Below are positions 44,513 to 54,258 of a stretch of DNA of 64,000 bases, piece by piece; the first letter of the stretch is position 1; every line of letters begins with the position of its first letter. This DNA is from Sphingomonas paeninsulae (GTDB lineage: Bacteria; Pseudomonadota; Alphaproteobacteria; Sphingomonadales; Sphingomonadaceae). Both the position numbers and the translations under genes were made by a program. Below the pieces are notes generated by a model, which saw only the letters and a list, made by a program, of their open reading frames with translations, had not been told where the DNA came from and did no database searches. The stretch is from assembly GCF_003660165.1 (NCBI RefSeq), contig NZ_CP032829.1, positions 1,873,001-1,937,000 of the forward strand, read 5' to 3'.

Positions 44513-46296
44513 ATGACAGAATTTGGTAATCTCCCGCCGCTTCTCGCTGAAGCGCTCCTTGACCACGGCTATACCGCACCGACTCCCGTTCAGGCTGCCG
44601 TTCTCCAACCCGAAGCGGATGGACGCGATCTGATCGTTTCCGCGCAGACCGGCTCCGGCAAAACCGTTGCTTTCGGCATCGCGATGGCCGCCCAGATGCT
44701 CGACGAGAACGGACGTATTCCGTTTACGTTGAAGCCTTTGGCGCTGGTGATCGCGCCGACGCGTGAGCTTGCGTTGCAGGTCAGCCGTGAGTTCATGTGG
44801 CTCTATGGCAAGGCCGGTGCGCGTATCGCAACCTGCGTCGGCGGCATGGATGCTTCGAAAGAGCGTCGCAACCTTTCGCACGGCGCGCACATCGTCGTTG
44901 GTACACCGGGTCGTCTCCGCGATCACCTTGAGCGTGGCGCTCTCGACCTCAGCGCGCTGAAAGTCGCTGTTCTCGATGAAGCCGATGAAATGCTCGACAT
45001 GGGTTTCCGCGAGGATCTTGAGCAGATTCTCGACGCTTCGCCGAAAGAGCGTCGTACATTCATGTTCTCGGCAACGATGCCCAAGCCTATCGTGGCGCTT
45101 GCCAAGCGTTACCAGAACGACGCGCTCCGCATTTCGACCGTCGGCGAAGACCGCGGTCACGGCGATATCAGCTATCGCGCCGTAACGGTTGCGCCTGCCG
45201 ATATCGAACACGCCGTCGTTAACCTGTTGCGCTTCTATGAAGCCGAATCGGCTATGTTGTTCTGCGCGACCCGCGACAATGTTCGTCACCTTCATGCCAG
45301 CCTGATCGAGCGTGGCTTTGCCGCCGTCGCATTGTCGGGTGAGCATAGCCAGAACGAGCGCAACCATGCGCTTCAGTCGCTGCGCGATCGTCGCGCGCGT
45401 GTTTGCGTCGCCACCGACGTTGCCGCGCGCGGTATCGATTTGCCCACGCTGTCGCTGGTCATCCACGTCGAACTGCCCCGCGATGGTGATGCCCTGAAGC
45501 ATCGTTCGGGTCGTACAGGTCGTGCTGGTAAGAAGGGCACGGCCGTTCTGATCGTTCCGCATCCACGTCGTCGTCGTGTCGAAGCGATGCTGCGCGATGT
45601 CAAAATTACCGCCGAGTGGACGCCAGCGCCTTCGCCTGCGGACATTCGCAACAACGATCGCGAACGTCTGCTCGTTGCCTTGATGGCTCCCGTCGAAGCG
45701 GACGAAGAAGACAAGGCATTGGCAGCGCGCCTGATGGCCGAACGCACCCCGAGGACATCGCGGCCGCACTCGTTCAGGTCCACCGTGCGAAAATGCCGAT
45801 CGTCGAGGAAATGCTCGATGCAACGGCACGCGGCCCGCGCGAAGACACACGCGAGCAGGGTCCACGTCAGGGCTTTGAGGATACCGTGTGGTTCCGCATG
45901 GATGTCGGTCGTCGCCAGAACGCCGATCCACGCTGGTTGCTGCCGCTGATCTGCCGTCGCGGTCACATCACGCGTACCGAAATCGGCGCAATCCGCATCG
46001 ACGCGACTGAAACCCTGTTTCAGATTCCCCGCGCCGCTGCTGCCCGTTTCAAGGACGCGTTGAAGCGCAGCGAAGGTACGGGCGATCCCGATGGCGAGGA
46101 TGGCATCCGTATCGAAGCGCACACAGGCGCTCCACCGGAAGCAGATCGCAGTCATCGTCGCGGTGGTCCGTCTTCTTCGAATCATGGCGGTCCCGATCGC
46201 AGCGGCCAGAATCGCGGCGGTCCAAACCGTGGCGGACCCGGCGGTCGTCCCGGTGGCAAGCCTCCTTTCCGTGCTCGACCAACCCAGGGTCGCTGA
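44513..46296 (+). pseudogene. DEAD-box RNA helicase, frameshifted after the helicase core
   Basis: The first frame holds an intact helicase core: Q motif region YTAPTPVQAAVL, AQTGSGKT, PTRELALQ, VGTPGRLRDHL, VLDEADEMLD, FSATMPK, ATDVAARGID and HRSGRTGRAG. After LMAERT it goes out of frame at 45747-45751; the other frame supplies PEDIAAALVQVHRAKMP, a DbpA/CsdA-like domain (FRMDVGRRQNADPRWLLPLI) and a Gly/Arg/Pro-rich tail ending at 46296. Adding one C to the CCCC run restores TPEDIAAALV and about 594 residues. The 3'-terminal frame shows no break otherwise. The ATG at 44513 is chosen; a TTG at 44483 with AAAGGG is an alternative. Such helicases act in ribosome assembly and cold adaptation. Confidence 0.88.
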
Positions 46297-46319
46297 GCAT
46301 AGTCGGTAAGGTTTAGTTG

Positions 46320-46781
46320 ATGACCGGCATCGTCCGTATCCTTGTGGATGCCGACGCGTGTCCGGTTAAAGACAAAATCTACAAGGTGGCGTACCGGCTG
46401 AATGTGCCGGTCGTCATCGTGGCGAACAGTCACTTTCGGGTGCCTGTCCATCCGCTCATCGAACGCGTCGTGGTCAGCGACGGGTTCGATGCGGCGGACG
46501 ACTGGATCGCCGAACAGACCAATGCCAAATCCGTTGTGGTTACAGCGGACATATTACTCGCCGACCGCTGTATCAAAGCGGGTGCGACGGTGCTGTCCAA
46601 CACGGGCAAGCCCTTCACCGGCAATTCGATCGGTGGTGCCATTGCGACCCGCGCGATCATGGCCGATCTGCGCGCAGGCGGCGACATCATCGGCGGCCCC
46701 GCACCATTTTCAAAGACCGACCGTTCGCGATTTCTGTCGGCGCTGGACGCCGCGATCATGCGGTTACAGCGTGGCAATTGA
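46320..46781 (+). CDS. YaiI/YqxD family protein (UPF0178, DUF188)
   Basis: 153 residues from the ATG at 46320 (AAGG upstream). The family hallmark ILVDADACPVKDKIYKVAY is at the N-terminus, followed by VVIVANSHFRVP, VVTADILLADRCI and a Gly-rich GKPFTGNSIGGAIATRAI. The fold is PIN-like, with acidic residues that could bind metal, but the function is unknown. It starts about 20 bases after the helicase, likely in the same transcript. Confidence 0.92.
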   Translation: MTGIVRILVDADACPVKDKIYKVAYRLNVPVVIVANSHFRVPVHPLIERVVVSDGFDAADDWIAEQTNAKSVVVTADILLADRCIKAGATVLSNTGKPFTGNSIGGAIATRAIMADLRAGGDIIGGPAPFSKTDRSRFLSALDAAIMRLQRGN

Positions 46782-46874
46782 CTCCCGCTTCGTTAAGACC
46801 GTCGGCTTTCTGCACTGCAGAGTTGACATGCGCGCCGTGGCGTTCTTTCGGGGAGCAAAGATGGAGAGCAAATT

Positions 46875-48116
46875 ATGAGCGCAAGCAGCTATGATGTCCT
46901 GATCGTCGGTGCCGGACACGGCGGGGCACAGGCTGCTATTGCGCTGCGTCAGGCGGGTTTTGCCGGTAGTATCGCGATGGTGACCGAAGAAGCGGACCTG
47001 CCCTATGAGCGGCCGCCATTGTCGAAAGAATATTTGGCAGGCGACAAGCCGTTCGAACGCATCATGATCCGCCCCGCCGCCTTTTGGGGAGAGCGCAATG
47101 TCGACATTCTGACCAAACGGCGCATCGACAAGGTCGATCCTGCTGCTCATCAGGTTACTGACAGGGCCGTTGCGACAATCGGTTATGGCAAACTGATCTG
47201 GGCGACCGGCGGCCATGCCCGTAAATTGAGTTGCGATGGTTTCGACCTTGAAGGCGTCCACGGTATTCGCACCCGCGCCGATGTCGACAAGCTCGAACAG
47301 GAATTGCAGCACGCCGCGCGTGTCGTCGTGATCGGCGGCGGTTACATCGGCCTCGAAGCCGCAGCAGTAATGACCAAATTCGAAAAGTCGGTGACGGTTC
47401 TGGAGGCGATGGACCGCGTTCTGGCGCGCGTTGCGGGCGAACCACTGTCGCGATTCTATGAAGCCGAACACCGCGCACATGGCGTTACCGTCCACCTTGG
47501 TGTCGCGGTGGATTCGCTGGTTGGCGACGGCGTCAAAGTGACCGGAGTGAAGCTTGCGGACGGTGAAGTTCTGCCTGCCGAAATCGTCGTTGTCGGTATC
47601 GGCATCGTGCCCGCGGTCGAGCCTTTGCTCGTTGCGGGAGCCACGGGTGGCAACGGCGTCGATGTCGATGCGCTGTGTAAGACCAGCCTGCCGGATATCT
47701 ACGCGATCGGCGATTGTGCGCGGCACGAAAACAGCTTTGCCGAAGGTGGCTGGATCAGGCTTGAATCGGTGCAGAACGCCAACGATCAGGCGACCACAGC
47801 CGCCAAGGACATCATGGGCGAACAAAAGCCGTATCACGCGGTTCCGTGGTTCTGGTCGAACCAATATGATCTGCGTTTGCAGACTGTCGGCCTGTCCATC
47901 GGCTATGACGATATTGTGGTGCGCGGCGACATTGCGGCGCGGTCGTTTTCCGTCGTTTACCTTCGCCGGGGGCAAGTTATCGCACTCGACTGTGTGAACG
48001 CGGTGAAGGATTATGTGCAGGGCAAGGCACTTGTTACCGGTGGGATCGCTGTGGCTCCAGCGTTGCTTGCCGACAGCGCGATCCCATTGAAAACACATGT
48101 AGGAGTGGCTGCGTGA
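46875..48116 (+). CDS. FAD/NAD(P)-dependent reductase (ferredoxin reductase type)
   Basis: 413 residues. FAD-binding [19 protein letters not shown] at the N-terminus, [15 protein letters not shown], the NAD-binding [17 protein letters not shown] in the middle and [12 protein letters not shown] at the second FAD site. The C-terminal domain ([18 protein letters not shown]) matches rhodocoxin/putidaredoxin reductases, which pass electrons to a 2Fe-2S ferredoxin for a P450 or oxygenase. No ferredoxin or P450 gene is nearby. It overlaps the aldehyde dehydrogenase start by four bases (GTGA). Confidence 0.9.
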   Translation: MSASSYDVLIVGAGHGGAQAAIALRQAGFAGSIAMVTEEADLPYERPPLSKEYLAGDKPFERIMIRPAAFWGERNVDILTKRRIDKVDPAAHQVTDRAVATIGYGKLIWATGGHARKLSCDGFDLEGVHGIRTRADVDKLEQELQHAARVVVIGGGYIGLEAAAVMTKFEKSVTVLEAMDRVLARVAGEPLSRFYEAEHRAHGVTVHLGVAVDSLVGDGVKVTGVKLADGEVLPAEIVVVGIGIVPAVEPLLVAGATGGNGVDVDALCKTSLPDIYAIGDCARHENSFAEGGWIRLESVQNANDQATTAAKDIMGEQKPYHAVPWFWSNQYDLRLQTVGLSIGYDDIVVRGDIAARSFSVVYLRRGQVIALDCVNAVKDYVQGKALVTGGIAVAPALLADSAIPLKTHVGVAA

Positions 48117-49549
48117 ACGAACGTTATGAAACCACACTCTCACTTCATATCGATGGTGAGTGGATCGGCACCGGTGATCGACAGACGCATGATGTCGTCA
48201 ATCCGGCCACTGGCGATGTGCTCGGTGTGTTGCCGATGGCGACTGCCGACGATCTCGATCGCGCGCTGGACGCTTCGGCGCGGGGATATCGCATCTGGCG
48301 GGCAAAGACTGCTGACGAACGTGGCGCGGTCTTGACGATAGCGGCGCGGTTATTGCGTGAGCGGGCTGACAGGATTGCCACCATCGCGACGCTTGAACAG
48401 GGCAAGCCGTTTGCCGAAGCCAAGGGGGAACTCGCTTATACGGCGGCTTTGATTGACTGGTACGCAGCCGAAGCCAAGCGCGTTTACGGGCGTGTTTTGC
48501 AGCGTCCGGCGGGCAGCCGCTCGGTCGTCGTCAAGGAACCGGTCGGCCCGGCGGTCGCATTCTGCCCGTGGAATTTCCCGATCCTGAACCCCGCGCGAAA
48601 GATTGCGCCTGCGTTGGCCGCAGGGTGTTCGATGATCGTGAAGCCGCCTGAAGAAGCGCCGGGTTCGGCGATCGAAGTCGTCCGTTGCTTCATTGACGCC
48701 GGACTGCCGAATGGCGTTCTCGGCATGGTGTTCGGTGTGCCCGATACCGTGTCGCGCCACCTGATTTCGTCGCCGATCATCCGCAAGATCAGTTTTACGG
48801 GGTCGGTGCCGGTCGGTAAACACCTGATGAAGCTGGCCGCCGACGGTATGAAGCGCACGACGATGGAGCTTGGCGGACATTCTCCGGTGCTGATCTTCGA
48901 TGATTGCGATTTCGAAAAGACGGTGCCGATGCTGGCGGCGGCCAAGTTCCGTAATGCCGGGCAGGTCTGTGTTTCCCCGACGCGCTTCTATGTGCAGGAG
49001 GGGATTTACGAGCGGTTTGCCAAGGCGTTCGTGGAACGGGTCGACAAGATCAACCTCGGCAGCGGTATGGATGCCGCGACGAACATGGGGCCACTCGCGA
49101 ACCCGCGCCGTCCCGATGCGATCGAGGCAATGGTTGCCGACGCTACAAAAGCTGGAGCGCGGCTCGCGACCGGGGGCGAACGGAGCGGAGGCGACGGGTT
49201 TTTCTATCGTCCGACCGTGTTGCTGGATGTGCCACTCGAAGCGCGCATCATGAATGACGAGCCGTTCGGTCCCGTCGCGATGATGCGGCCGTTCAAGACG
49301 CTGGACGATGCGGTCGAGCAGGCGAACCGGCTACCCTATGGGCTGGCCGCCTATTGCTTCACCGAAAACGGTCGGCGTCAGTTGCTGCTTGGTGACGCGA
49401 TCGAGAGTGGGATGATCGGGATCAACACAGTCGGCATGAGCGCGGTCGATGCGCCGTTCGGTGGCGTGAAGGATTCAGGGCATGGGTCGGAAGACGGCCC
49501 CGAGGGACTGGACGTGTTTCTGGTGACCAAGGCCATCCACCAGGCGTGA
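48113..49549 (+). CDS. NAD(P)-dependent aldehyde dehydrogenase (succinate-semialdehyde type)
   Basis: 478 residues, GTG start coupled to the preceding reductase. Conserved: [33 protein letters not shown], catalytic Glu in [15 protein letters not shown] and catalytic Cys in [14 protein letters not shown], then [11 protein letters not shown]. The sequence is nearest the GabD group but the substrate is open. With the ferredoxin reductase it suggests oxidation of an alcohol or alkane-derived aldehyde. It ends four bases from the convergent ligD. Confidence 0.92.
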   Translation: MNERYETTLSLHIDGEWIGTGDRQTHDVVNPATGDVLGVLPMATADDLDRALDASARGYRIWRAKTADERGAVLTIAARLLRERADRIATIATLEQGKPFAEAKGELAYTAALIDWYAAEAKRVYGRVLQRPAGSRSVVVKEPVGPAVAFCPWNFPILNPARKIAPALAAGCSMIVKPPEEAPGSAIEVVRCFIDAGLPNGVLGMVFGVPDTVSRHLISSPIIRKISFTGSVPVGKHLMKLAADGMKRTTMELGGHSPVLIFDDCDFEKTVPMLAAAKFRNAGQVCVSPTRFYVQEGIYERFAKAFVERVDKINLGSGMDAATNMGPLANPRRPDAIEAMVADATKAGARLATGGERSGGDGFFYRPTVLLDVPLEARIMNDEPFGPVAMMRPFKTLDDAVEQANRLPYGLAAYCFTENGRRQLLLGDAIESGMIGINTVGMSAVDAPFGGVKDSGHGSEDGPEGLDVFLVTKAIHQA

Positions 49550-49553
49550 GGCG

Positions 49554-52019
49554 TTAAAGGTCGGGCAGCGTCTGGTTTGCCCGACCCCAGCCCGCAAGGT
49601 TTTTGGATCTGGACCGTTCGATCAATTCGGCGGCATCTTCGATATGCCAGCGCGCAGCCCCGTCCAGCTTGCGAAGCTCCTCCCAGATGATCGGGGCCGC
49701 AACCGGCGCATTGGGCCGTGAGCGCGCACTGTAAGGCATCACAGCCGTCGAACCGCGCTGGTTGCGGAGGTAGTCCACAAAGATGCGGCCCGTGCGTTTC
49801 GCCTTTGCCAGCGCGGCGGTAAATCGATCGGGTTGAGACTGTGCCAGTGCGCTGGCGAAACGGTGGGCGAAGTCCTTTACCGCAGGCCATTCGGCTTGCG
49901 GGGTCAGGGGCGCGATGATGTGAACACCTTTGCCGCCGGTCACCATCGGGAAGGTCGCCAGCCCCATTTCCGCCAGCAAATCACGGACGTGGAAGGCGGC
50001 GGAGATGACGTCCTTAAAGTTCAGCCCTTCGTCCGGGTCTAGATCAAAGACCAGGCGGTCGGCCTTTTCGATATCTTCTATCCGCGCGCCCCAGCCGTGA
50101 AATTCGATCGTTCCCATCTGGACGCAGGTCAGCAGGCCGTCGGCACTGTCGACGAAGATGTAGGGTTCCTGATGGCCGTCCTTTTCGGTGATGGCGATTT
50201 GCTTAACGCTCTCACCGAACACCCCGGCATCGTGTTTCTGGAAAAAGCATTTCTTGCCGCGCCCCTGGGGACAGCGGACGAGGCTGATCGGGCGGTTCCC
50301 GGCCCAGGGGAGCATTATCTCTGCCACCGCCTGATAATAGGCGGCGAGTTGGCCTTTGGTCTGGCCGGACTCCGGGAAGATCATGCGGTCGGGATTGGTG
50401 ATTTTCACTGTGGATTTTTTCACGGCCGCGACTGGTTTTTCCAGCACCACCGCCTCAGCGTTTTTGTCTTCGCGCAGGCCGATATAGCTGGGGTGGCGCA
50501 TCACGCCTTCTCCGGTAAATTCTGTAAAGGCTATCTCGGCGACGAGCTTTGGCCTTACCCAATGTGCCCCGCGAACGGCGGCGCGTGGGGCTTCGACTGT
50601 CGGGGACTTTACTTCGAGGGGCTCCATCAGTTTCAGGAGGCGGTCCATCTCGTCAGACGAGAAACCGGTGCCTGCCTTGCCTGCATAGCGGAGGCCGTCC
50701 TTGTCATTTATGCCCAACAACAGAGACCGGAATCCTCTGGTTTTTTCCGAGGGCGTCCATCCGACAATGATGAACTCCTGCCGCTTGATACACTTTGTTT
50801 TCAACCAGTTGGATGATCGGGTGCCGGAATAGGGGGAGTCTGCGCGTTTGGAGATTACGCCCTCCAGACCGGCCTTGCAGAAACTGCTGAATAGTTGTTC
50901 GCCCTTGCCGACGATATGGTCGGAATAGCGGATGCGGTCGGTGCCGTTGCCGATCAGCGCGGCCAGTTTCGCTTTGCGTTCAAGGAGGGGGAGTTTGGTC
51001 AGATCCTCGCCGTCCAATTCCAGCAGGTCGAACGCGTAATAGATTATTGCTGAGCGGTCGCCCTTCAACGCGGCCTGAAGTCCTTGAAAACTGGTTTTTC
51101 CTTCGGCGTCCAGAACGACTGCCTCGCCATCGAACAGGGCAGAGCTGGCCAGTGTCGCGGCGTCATCGACTATGCCCTGAAAGCGGTCGGTCCAGTCGAG
51201 GCCGGAGCGGGTATAGGCTTTGCCGGCGTTTCCACCGACCGAGATCAGGGTGCGATAGCCGTCGTACTTCATCTCGTGGACCCAGCGGTCGCCCGAGGGT
51301 ACGGTATCCACCAGAGTTGCAAGTTGAACAGCGCGAAACGGGGGTGATTTTTGCCCGTTTTTGGTTGGTTTTGGCTGTTTCGTGGCGGCTTTCGGCGCAG
51401 AAACGGCCTTTCCGTCGGCTATTTCCTCCATCGAGCGCCCGGTTTTCACACTGGTAAGCTCGCGCGTCACGAGGTCGTCCGATCCGCCCGCGTGCTCGTC
51501 GGCGATTTTACGCAACAGCCAGTTCTCACTCTTTTCCTTTCCGCGCGGTTTCAGGCGGATCAACAGCCATTCGCCTTTCATGCGGTGGCCGTGGAGGAAG
51601 AAGTGTAGGTGACCCTCGACGATGGTCTTGCGCGGGTCTTTGCCGGGCAGCGATTCCCATGTGCCGTCGTCCCACAGCATGACGGTGCCGCCGCCGTATT
51701 CGTCCTTTGGGATCGTGCCCTCGAACGTCGCATAGTCGAGCGGATGGTCTTCGGTGCGGACGGCGAGGCGCTTGTCGTCGGGGTTGAGGCTTGGCCCGCG
51801 CGTGACGGCCCAGCTCCAGAGTACGCCGTCCATTTCCAGTCGGAAATCGTAATGGAGGCGGGATGCGGCGTGTTTCTGAACGATGAAGTGATTGTCGGTG
51901 GGGGAGGGCGCGCCGCCTGAAGGTTCGGGGGTTTTCCTGAAGTCGCGTTTTTCGCGGTAGAGAGTGAGTGCGGCTTCGGAAGTTGGAAGCGGTTTGGGTT
52001 TGGCTGGGGCGCGGGCCAT
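49554..52019 (-). CDS. ligD: ATP-dependent DNA ligase D (NHEJ)
   Basis: Multidomain repair enzyme joining double-strand breaks with Ku. 821 residues in the order phosphoesterase-ligase-polymerase. The phosphoesterase domain has HFIVQKHAASRLHYDFRLEM; the ligase nucleotidyl lysine is Lys251 in EMKYDGYRTLI, followed by GLEGVISKRADSPY; the C-terminal primase/polymerase shows EFHGWGARIEDIEK, LVFDLDPDEGL and MVTGGKGVHII. This order is the Pseudomonas/alphaproteobacterial one. An Ala/Lys-rich N-terminal leader of about 30 residues precedes it. ku lies 160 bases upstream on the same strand, separated by a long inverted repeat. Confidence 0.96.
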   Translation of the reverse strand: MARAPAKPKPLPTSEAALTLYREKRDFRKTPEPSGGAPSPTDNHFIVQKHAASRLHYDFRLEMDGVLWSWAVTRGPSLNPDDKRLAVRTEDHPLDYATFEGTIPKDEYGGGTVMLWDDGTWESLPGKDPRKTIVEGHLHFFLHGHRMKGEWLLIRLKPRGKEKSENWLLRKIADEHAGGSDDLVTRELTSVKTGRSMEEIADGKAVSAPKAATKQPKPTKNGQKSPPFRAVQLATLVDTVPSGDRWVHEMKYDGYRTLISVGGNAGKAYTRSGLDWTDRFQGIVDDAATLASSALFDGEAVVLDAEGKTSFQGLQAALKGDRSAIIYYAFDLLELDGEDLTKLPLLERKAKLAALIGNGTDRIRYSDHIVGKGEQLFSSFCKAGLEGVISKRADSPYSGTRSSNWLKTKCIKRQEFIIVGWTPSEKTRGFRSLLLGINDKDGLRYAGKAGTGFSSDEMDRLLKLMEPLEVKSPTVEAPRAAVRGAHWVRPKLVAEIAFTEFTGEGVMRHPSYIGLREDKNAEAVVLEKPVAAVKKSTVKITNPDRMIFPESGQTKGQLAAYYQAVAEIMLPWAGNRPISLVRCPQGRGKKCFFQKHDAGVFGESVKQIAITEKDGHQEPYIFVDSADGLLTCVQMGTIEFHGWGARIEDIEKADRLVFDLDPDEGLNFKDVISAAFHVRDLLAEMGLATFPMVTGGKGVHIIAPLTPQAEWPAVKDFAHRFASALAQSQPDRFTAALAKAKRTGRIFVDYLRNQRGSTAVMPYSARSRPNAPVAAPIIWEELRKLDGAARWHIEDAAELIERSRSKNLAGWGRANQTLPDL

Positions 52020-52063
52020 CAGATTGGTGTCCTTGGGCGGGTGTTAGAGGGGGAGAGAACCCC

Positions 52064-52159
52064 AAAACCCCGCTTCCCTCAGCTTGTCGAAGGGTTGTCC
52101 TGCTTGGCTCAGATAGGAAGCAGGGCAGTTCTTCGACAAGCTCAATGAAGCGGGGTTTT
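52064..52159. repeat. Long inverted repeat with CTTCGACAAGCTC core (REP-like palindrome)
   Basis: Two 29-base arms, 52064-52092 and 52131-52159, match at 25 of 29 positions as inverted copies (13 and 12 base pairs around a 4-base mismatch). A further 7-base-pair stem lies inside (52099-52105 with 52118-52124). The core CTTCGACAAGCTC is a palindromic intergenic element I know as widespread in proteobacterial, including sphingomonad, chromosomes. Transcribed from ku, the structure ends in a U-free flank, but on the plus strand it ends in TTTTTT, so it could also stop transcripts reading toward ku. Confidence 0.8.
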
Positions 52160-52180
52160 TTGCTCATCGGACTTTTCTGC

Positions 52181-53050
52181 TCATCGGGCTTTTGCAGTTT
52201 TGGCGGTACGCTTTTTGGCAGGCGCTTTTGCCGAGGCCTGTGCCGCAGCGGGAGCTGGTTTCTTCCCCGGTCCATCGAGCGATTTCTTCAGCGCGGCCAT
52301 CAGGTCGATAACGTTCGATCCGCCCTTCACCGGGCCATCATCCTTGTCGATGGTGATGGTCTTGCCCTTCTTCTTGCGCTCGATCAGGTCGCGCAGCGCG
52401 TCGACATAGCGGTCGTGGAAGTCGCTGGCGTCGAACTTGCCCGACTTCTTGTCGATCAGCGTGTTGGCGAGGTCGAGTAGATCTTCGTCGGGCGTGGTGT
52501 CGGGGATGTCACGGAAATAGCCTGCCGCCTTGTGAACCTCGTCGGCGTAGCGCAGCGTTTCCATGACCATGCCGCGCCCGCATGGTTTCAGGCTGACGAC
52601 ATATTCGCGGCCGCGCATGACAAGCTGACCAAGGCCGATCTTGTGCGCGCGGCGGAGCGCTTCGCGCAGGACGATGAATGCTTCCTCAGCCAGATCGTCG
52701 GCGGGGACGACGTAATAGGGTTTTTCGAAATAGATGGCGTCGATGTCTTTGCTATCGACGAACTGGGTCAACTCGAGCGTCTTCTTGCTCTCCAGCTTGA
52801 CGCCCTCGATCTCCTTTTCTTCGAGCAGGACGTATTCGCCCTTTTCATATTCGAAGCCCCTGATGATTTTATCGACGTCAACCGGGCCGATGCCGGGCAC
52901 GGTCTTTTCATATTTGATGCGCTGGCCGGTCGGTTCGTAGATCTGGTGAAAAGCAATTGCCGCGCCGCTTTTGGTGGCGGAAAAGATTTCGACGGGAATG
53001 GAGACCAGCGCCAGTCTGATCTGCCCGCGCCAATAGGGTCGTGCCGCCAT
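52181..53050 (-). CDS. ku: Ku protein (NHEJ)
   Basis: Binds DNA ends as a ring and recruits LigD. 289 residues. N-terminal MAARPYWRGQIRLALVSIPV and FHQIYEPTGQRIKYEKTVPG are the family start; GFEYEKGEYVLLEEKEIEGV and YYVVPADDLAEEAFIVLREA form the core. The C-terminus is a long Lys/Ala/Pro-rich tail (AKAPAKKRTAKTAKAR), as in other proteobacterial Ku proteins where it aids DNA binding. It is upstream of ligD on the same strand; the hairpin between them may separate or balance the two. Confidence 0.95.
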   Translation of the reverse strand: MAARPYWRGQIRLALVSIPVEIFSATKSGAAIAFHQIYEPTGQRIKYEKTVPGIGPVDVDKIIRGFEYEKGEYVLLEEKEIEGVKLESKKTLELTQFVDSKDIDAIYFEKPYYVVPADDLAEEAFIVLREALRRAHKIGLGQLVMRGREYVVSLKPCGRGMVMETLRYADEVHKAAGYFRDIPDTTPDEDLLDLANTLIDKKSGKFDASDFHDRYVDALRDLIERKKKGKTITIDKDDGPVKGGSNVIDLMAALKKSLDGPGKKPAPAAAQASAKAPAKKRTAKTAKAR

Positions 53051-53096
53051 CGGTTATTCCCCTGTATGGGTTTGGTTTCGTTACAGGGTTGAATGT

Positions 53097-53512
53097 TTAA
53101 GAGGCAGGGGTGTTCCGACCAGCACGGTTCACGGCAATTCGCCTGCCGATGCTGTCGATCCGATTGCTGAATATTTCAGACGTAAGGCCGACCGAAATTA
53201 CCGCCAGATTGTCAGCCGACAAGTCTCGCACCCGTTCCGCCGCGGCGGCAAACTGGCGGAGTGGGTATGGGGGCGCTGGGCGCGGCGATCGATGCGGAGT
53301 TCGCGGTTGTGGGCCATTGGCTCCGGGCGGAAGCCTGAATTGAAATGGCGAAACTCGGAAGGGGCTTCGCGCCACCCTATTGCCGGTACGGTGGTCGGGC
53401 GGCCGTCGATCGAACGCGCCATTTCGCCGCCGCCTGAAATCTTATCGACCGGAACCGCATTTATCGACCCGGCGCTGAGCGACAGGCTAAGCAACATTAC
53501 GAACGCAAACAC
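53097..53512 (-). pseudogene. Small secreted protein of unknown function, frameshifted at a G run
   Basis: One frame (from ATG 53512) begins with a signal peptide (MFAFVMLLSLSLSAGSINAV) and continues through IDGRPTTVPAIGWREAP. A second frame carries a convincing ending, QFAAAAERVRDLSADNLAVI then VGLTSEIFSNRIDSIGRRIA, to 53097. Adding one base to the five-G run at 53269-53273 (C run in the mRNA) joins them into about 138 residues. No family is recognised. Neither frame alone looks like a full protein. It is convergent to nothing close; ku lies just downstream. Confidence 0.55.
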
Positions 53513-53652
53513 TGTATCCTCCTGCCGCTATGACTCATGCGGCTTGGGTGCGGACTATATATGAACGGCGGGCGACACTCCATACATCTCTCGTTATGCA
53601 ACGAATGGGCATGGGGGCCGTTCTGACCACGTAACAGGATAGGAAATCTGAA

Positions 53653-54186
53653 ATGAGCCGTTTTACCCGTCTGGCTGTGATTGCCGCGACGTCTTGCCTT
53701 TCGCTCGCGACGCCAGTGCTGGCGCAGAGTGCGCAGGACGATGCGCGCTTCAATGCGGCGCAGCGTCGCTATGACAGTGAATATCAGACGTACCGGGCGG
53801 AGGTGGATCGTTATGTCGCCGCGCGGAACTATCGGGGCGGGGGATATCAGGATCAGGGTTATCGTCCCGATCCGCGTGATGGCTATCAGGACGATGTGGT
53901 CGACCAGAATTACGAGCCTTCGCGTTATTACCGCGATGGACCGAATTATCAGGAGCGCGTGCTGACGTCGGACGATCGCGTTTATCGTGGCAATGACGGG
54001 CGCTATTATTGCAAGCGCAACGACGGCACGACCGGGCTGATCATCGGTGCGGCTGGTGGCGGCGTGTTGGGCAATGTGATTGCCGGCGGTCATTCGCGCA
54101 CTGTCGGGACTTTGCTGGGTGCCGGGATCGGTGCGCTGGCGGGTCGGGCGATCGACCAGAATAATCAACAGGTTAAGTGCCGCTAA
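53653..54186 (+). CDS. Glycine-zipper 2TM envelope protein
   Basis: 177 residues. Signal peptide VIAATSCLSLATPVLAQS, then a Tyr/Arg/Asp/Gln-rich region (YRGGGYQDQGYRPDPRDGYQ), and a C-terminal Gly-zipper of two short helices: GLIIGAAGGGVLGNVIAGG and VGTLLGAGIGALAGRAIDQ, ending with a cysteine in QQVKCR. Proteins of this class (Rick_17kDa/SlyB-like) stabilise the envelope; this one lacks a lipobox. It is transcribed alone. Confidence 0.85.
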   Translation: MSRFTRLAVIAATSCLSLATPVLAQSAQDDARFNAAQRRYDSEYQTYRAEVDRYVAARNYRGGGYQDQGYRPDPRDGYQDDVVDQNYEPSRYYRDGPNYQERVLTSDDRVYRGNDGRYYCKRNDGTTGLIIGAAGGGVLGNVIAGGHSRTVGTLLGAGIGALAGRAIDQNNQQVKCR

Positions 54187-54258
54187 AACCATGATATGAG
54201 GCGGTGTGGCCGAGGGACCGGTCGCGCTGCCTTTTTCTTTTCGTAAAGAGAGAAATGA

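Noticed and set aside
44492-45931. 479-codon open frame antisense to the DEAD-box helicase
   Set aside because: Arises from the codon bias of the helicase; the sense strand has all helicase motifs.
47286-47297. GTCGACAAGCTC inside the ferredoxin reductase gene, similar to the palindromic repeat core
   Set aside because: It is in conserved coding sequence without a partner arm, so a chance match.
46764-48143. 459-codon open frame antisense to the ferredoxin reductase
   Set aside because: The sense strand has both Rossmann motifs and a coupled neighbour; the antisense product is featureless.
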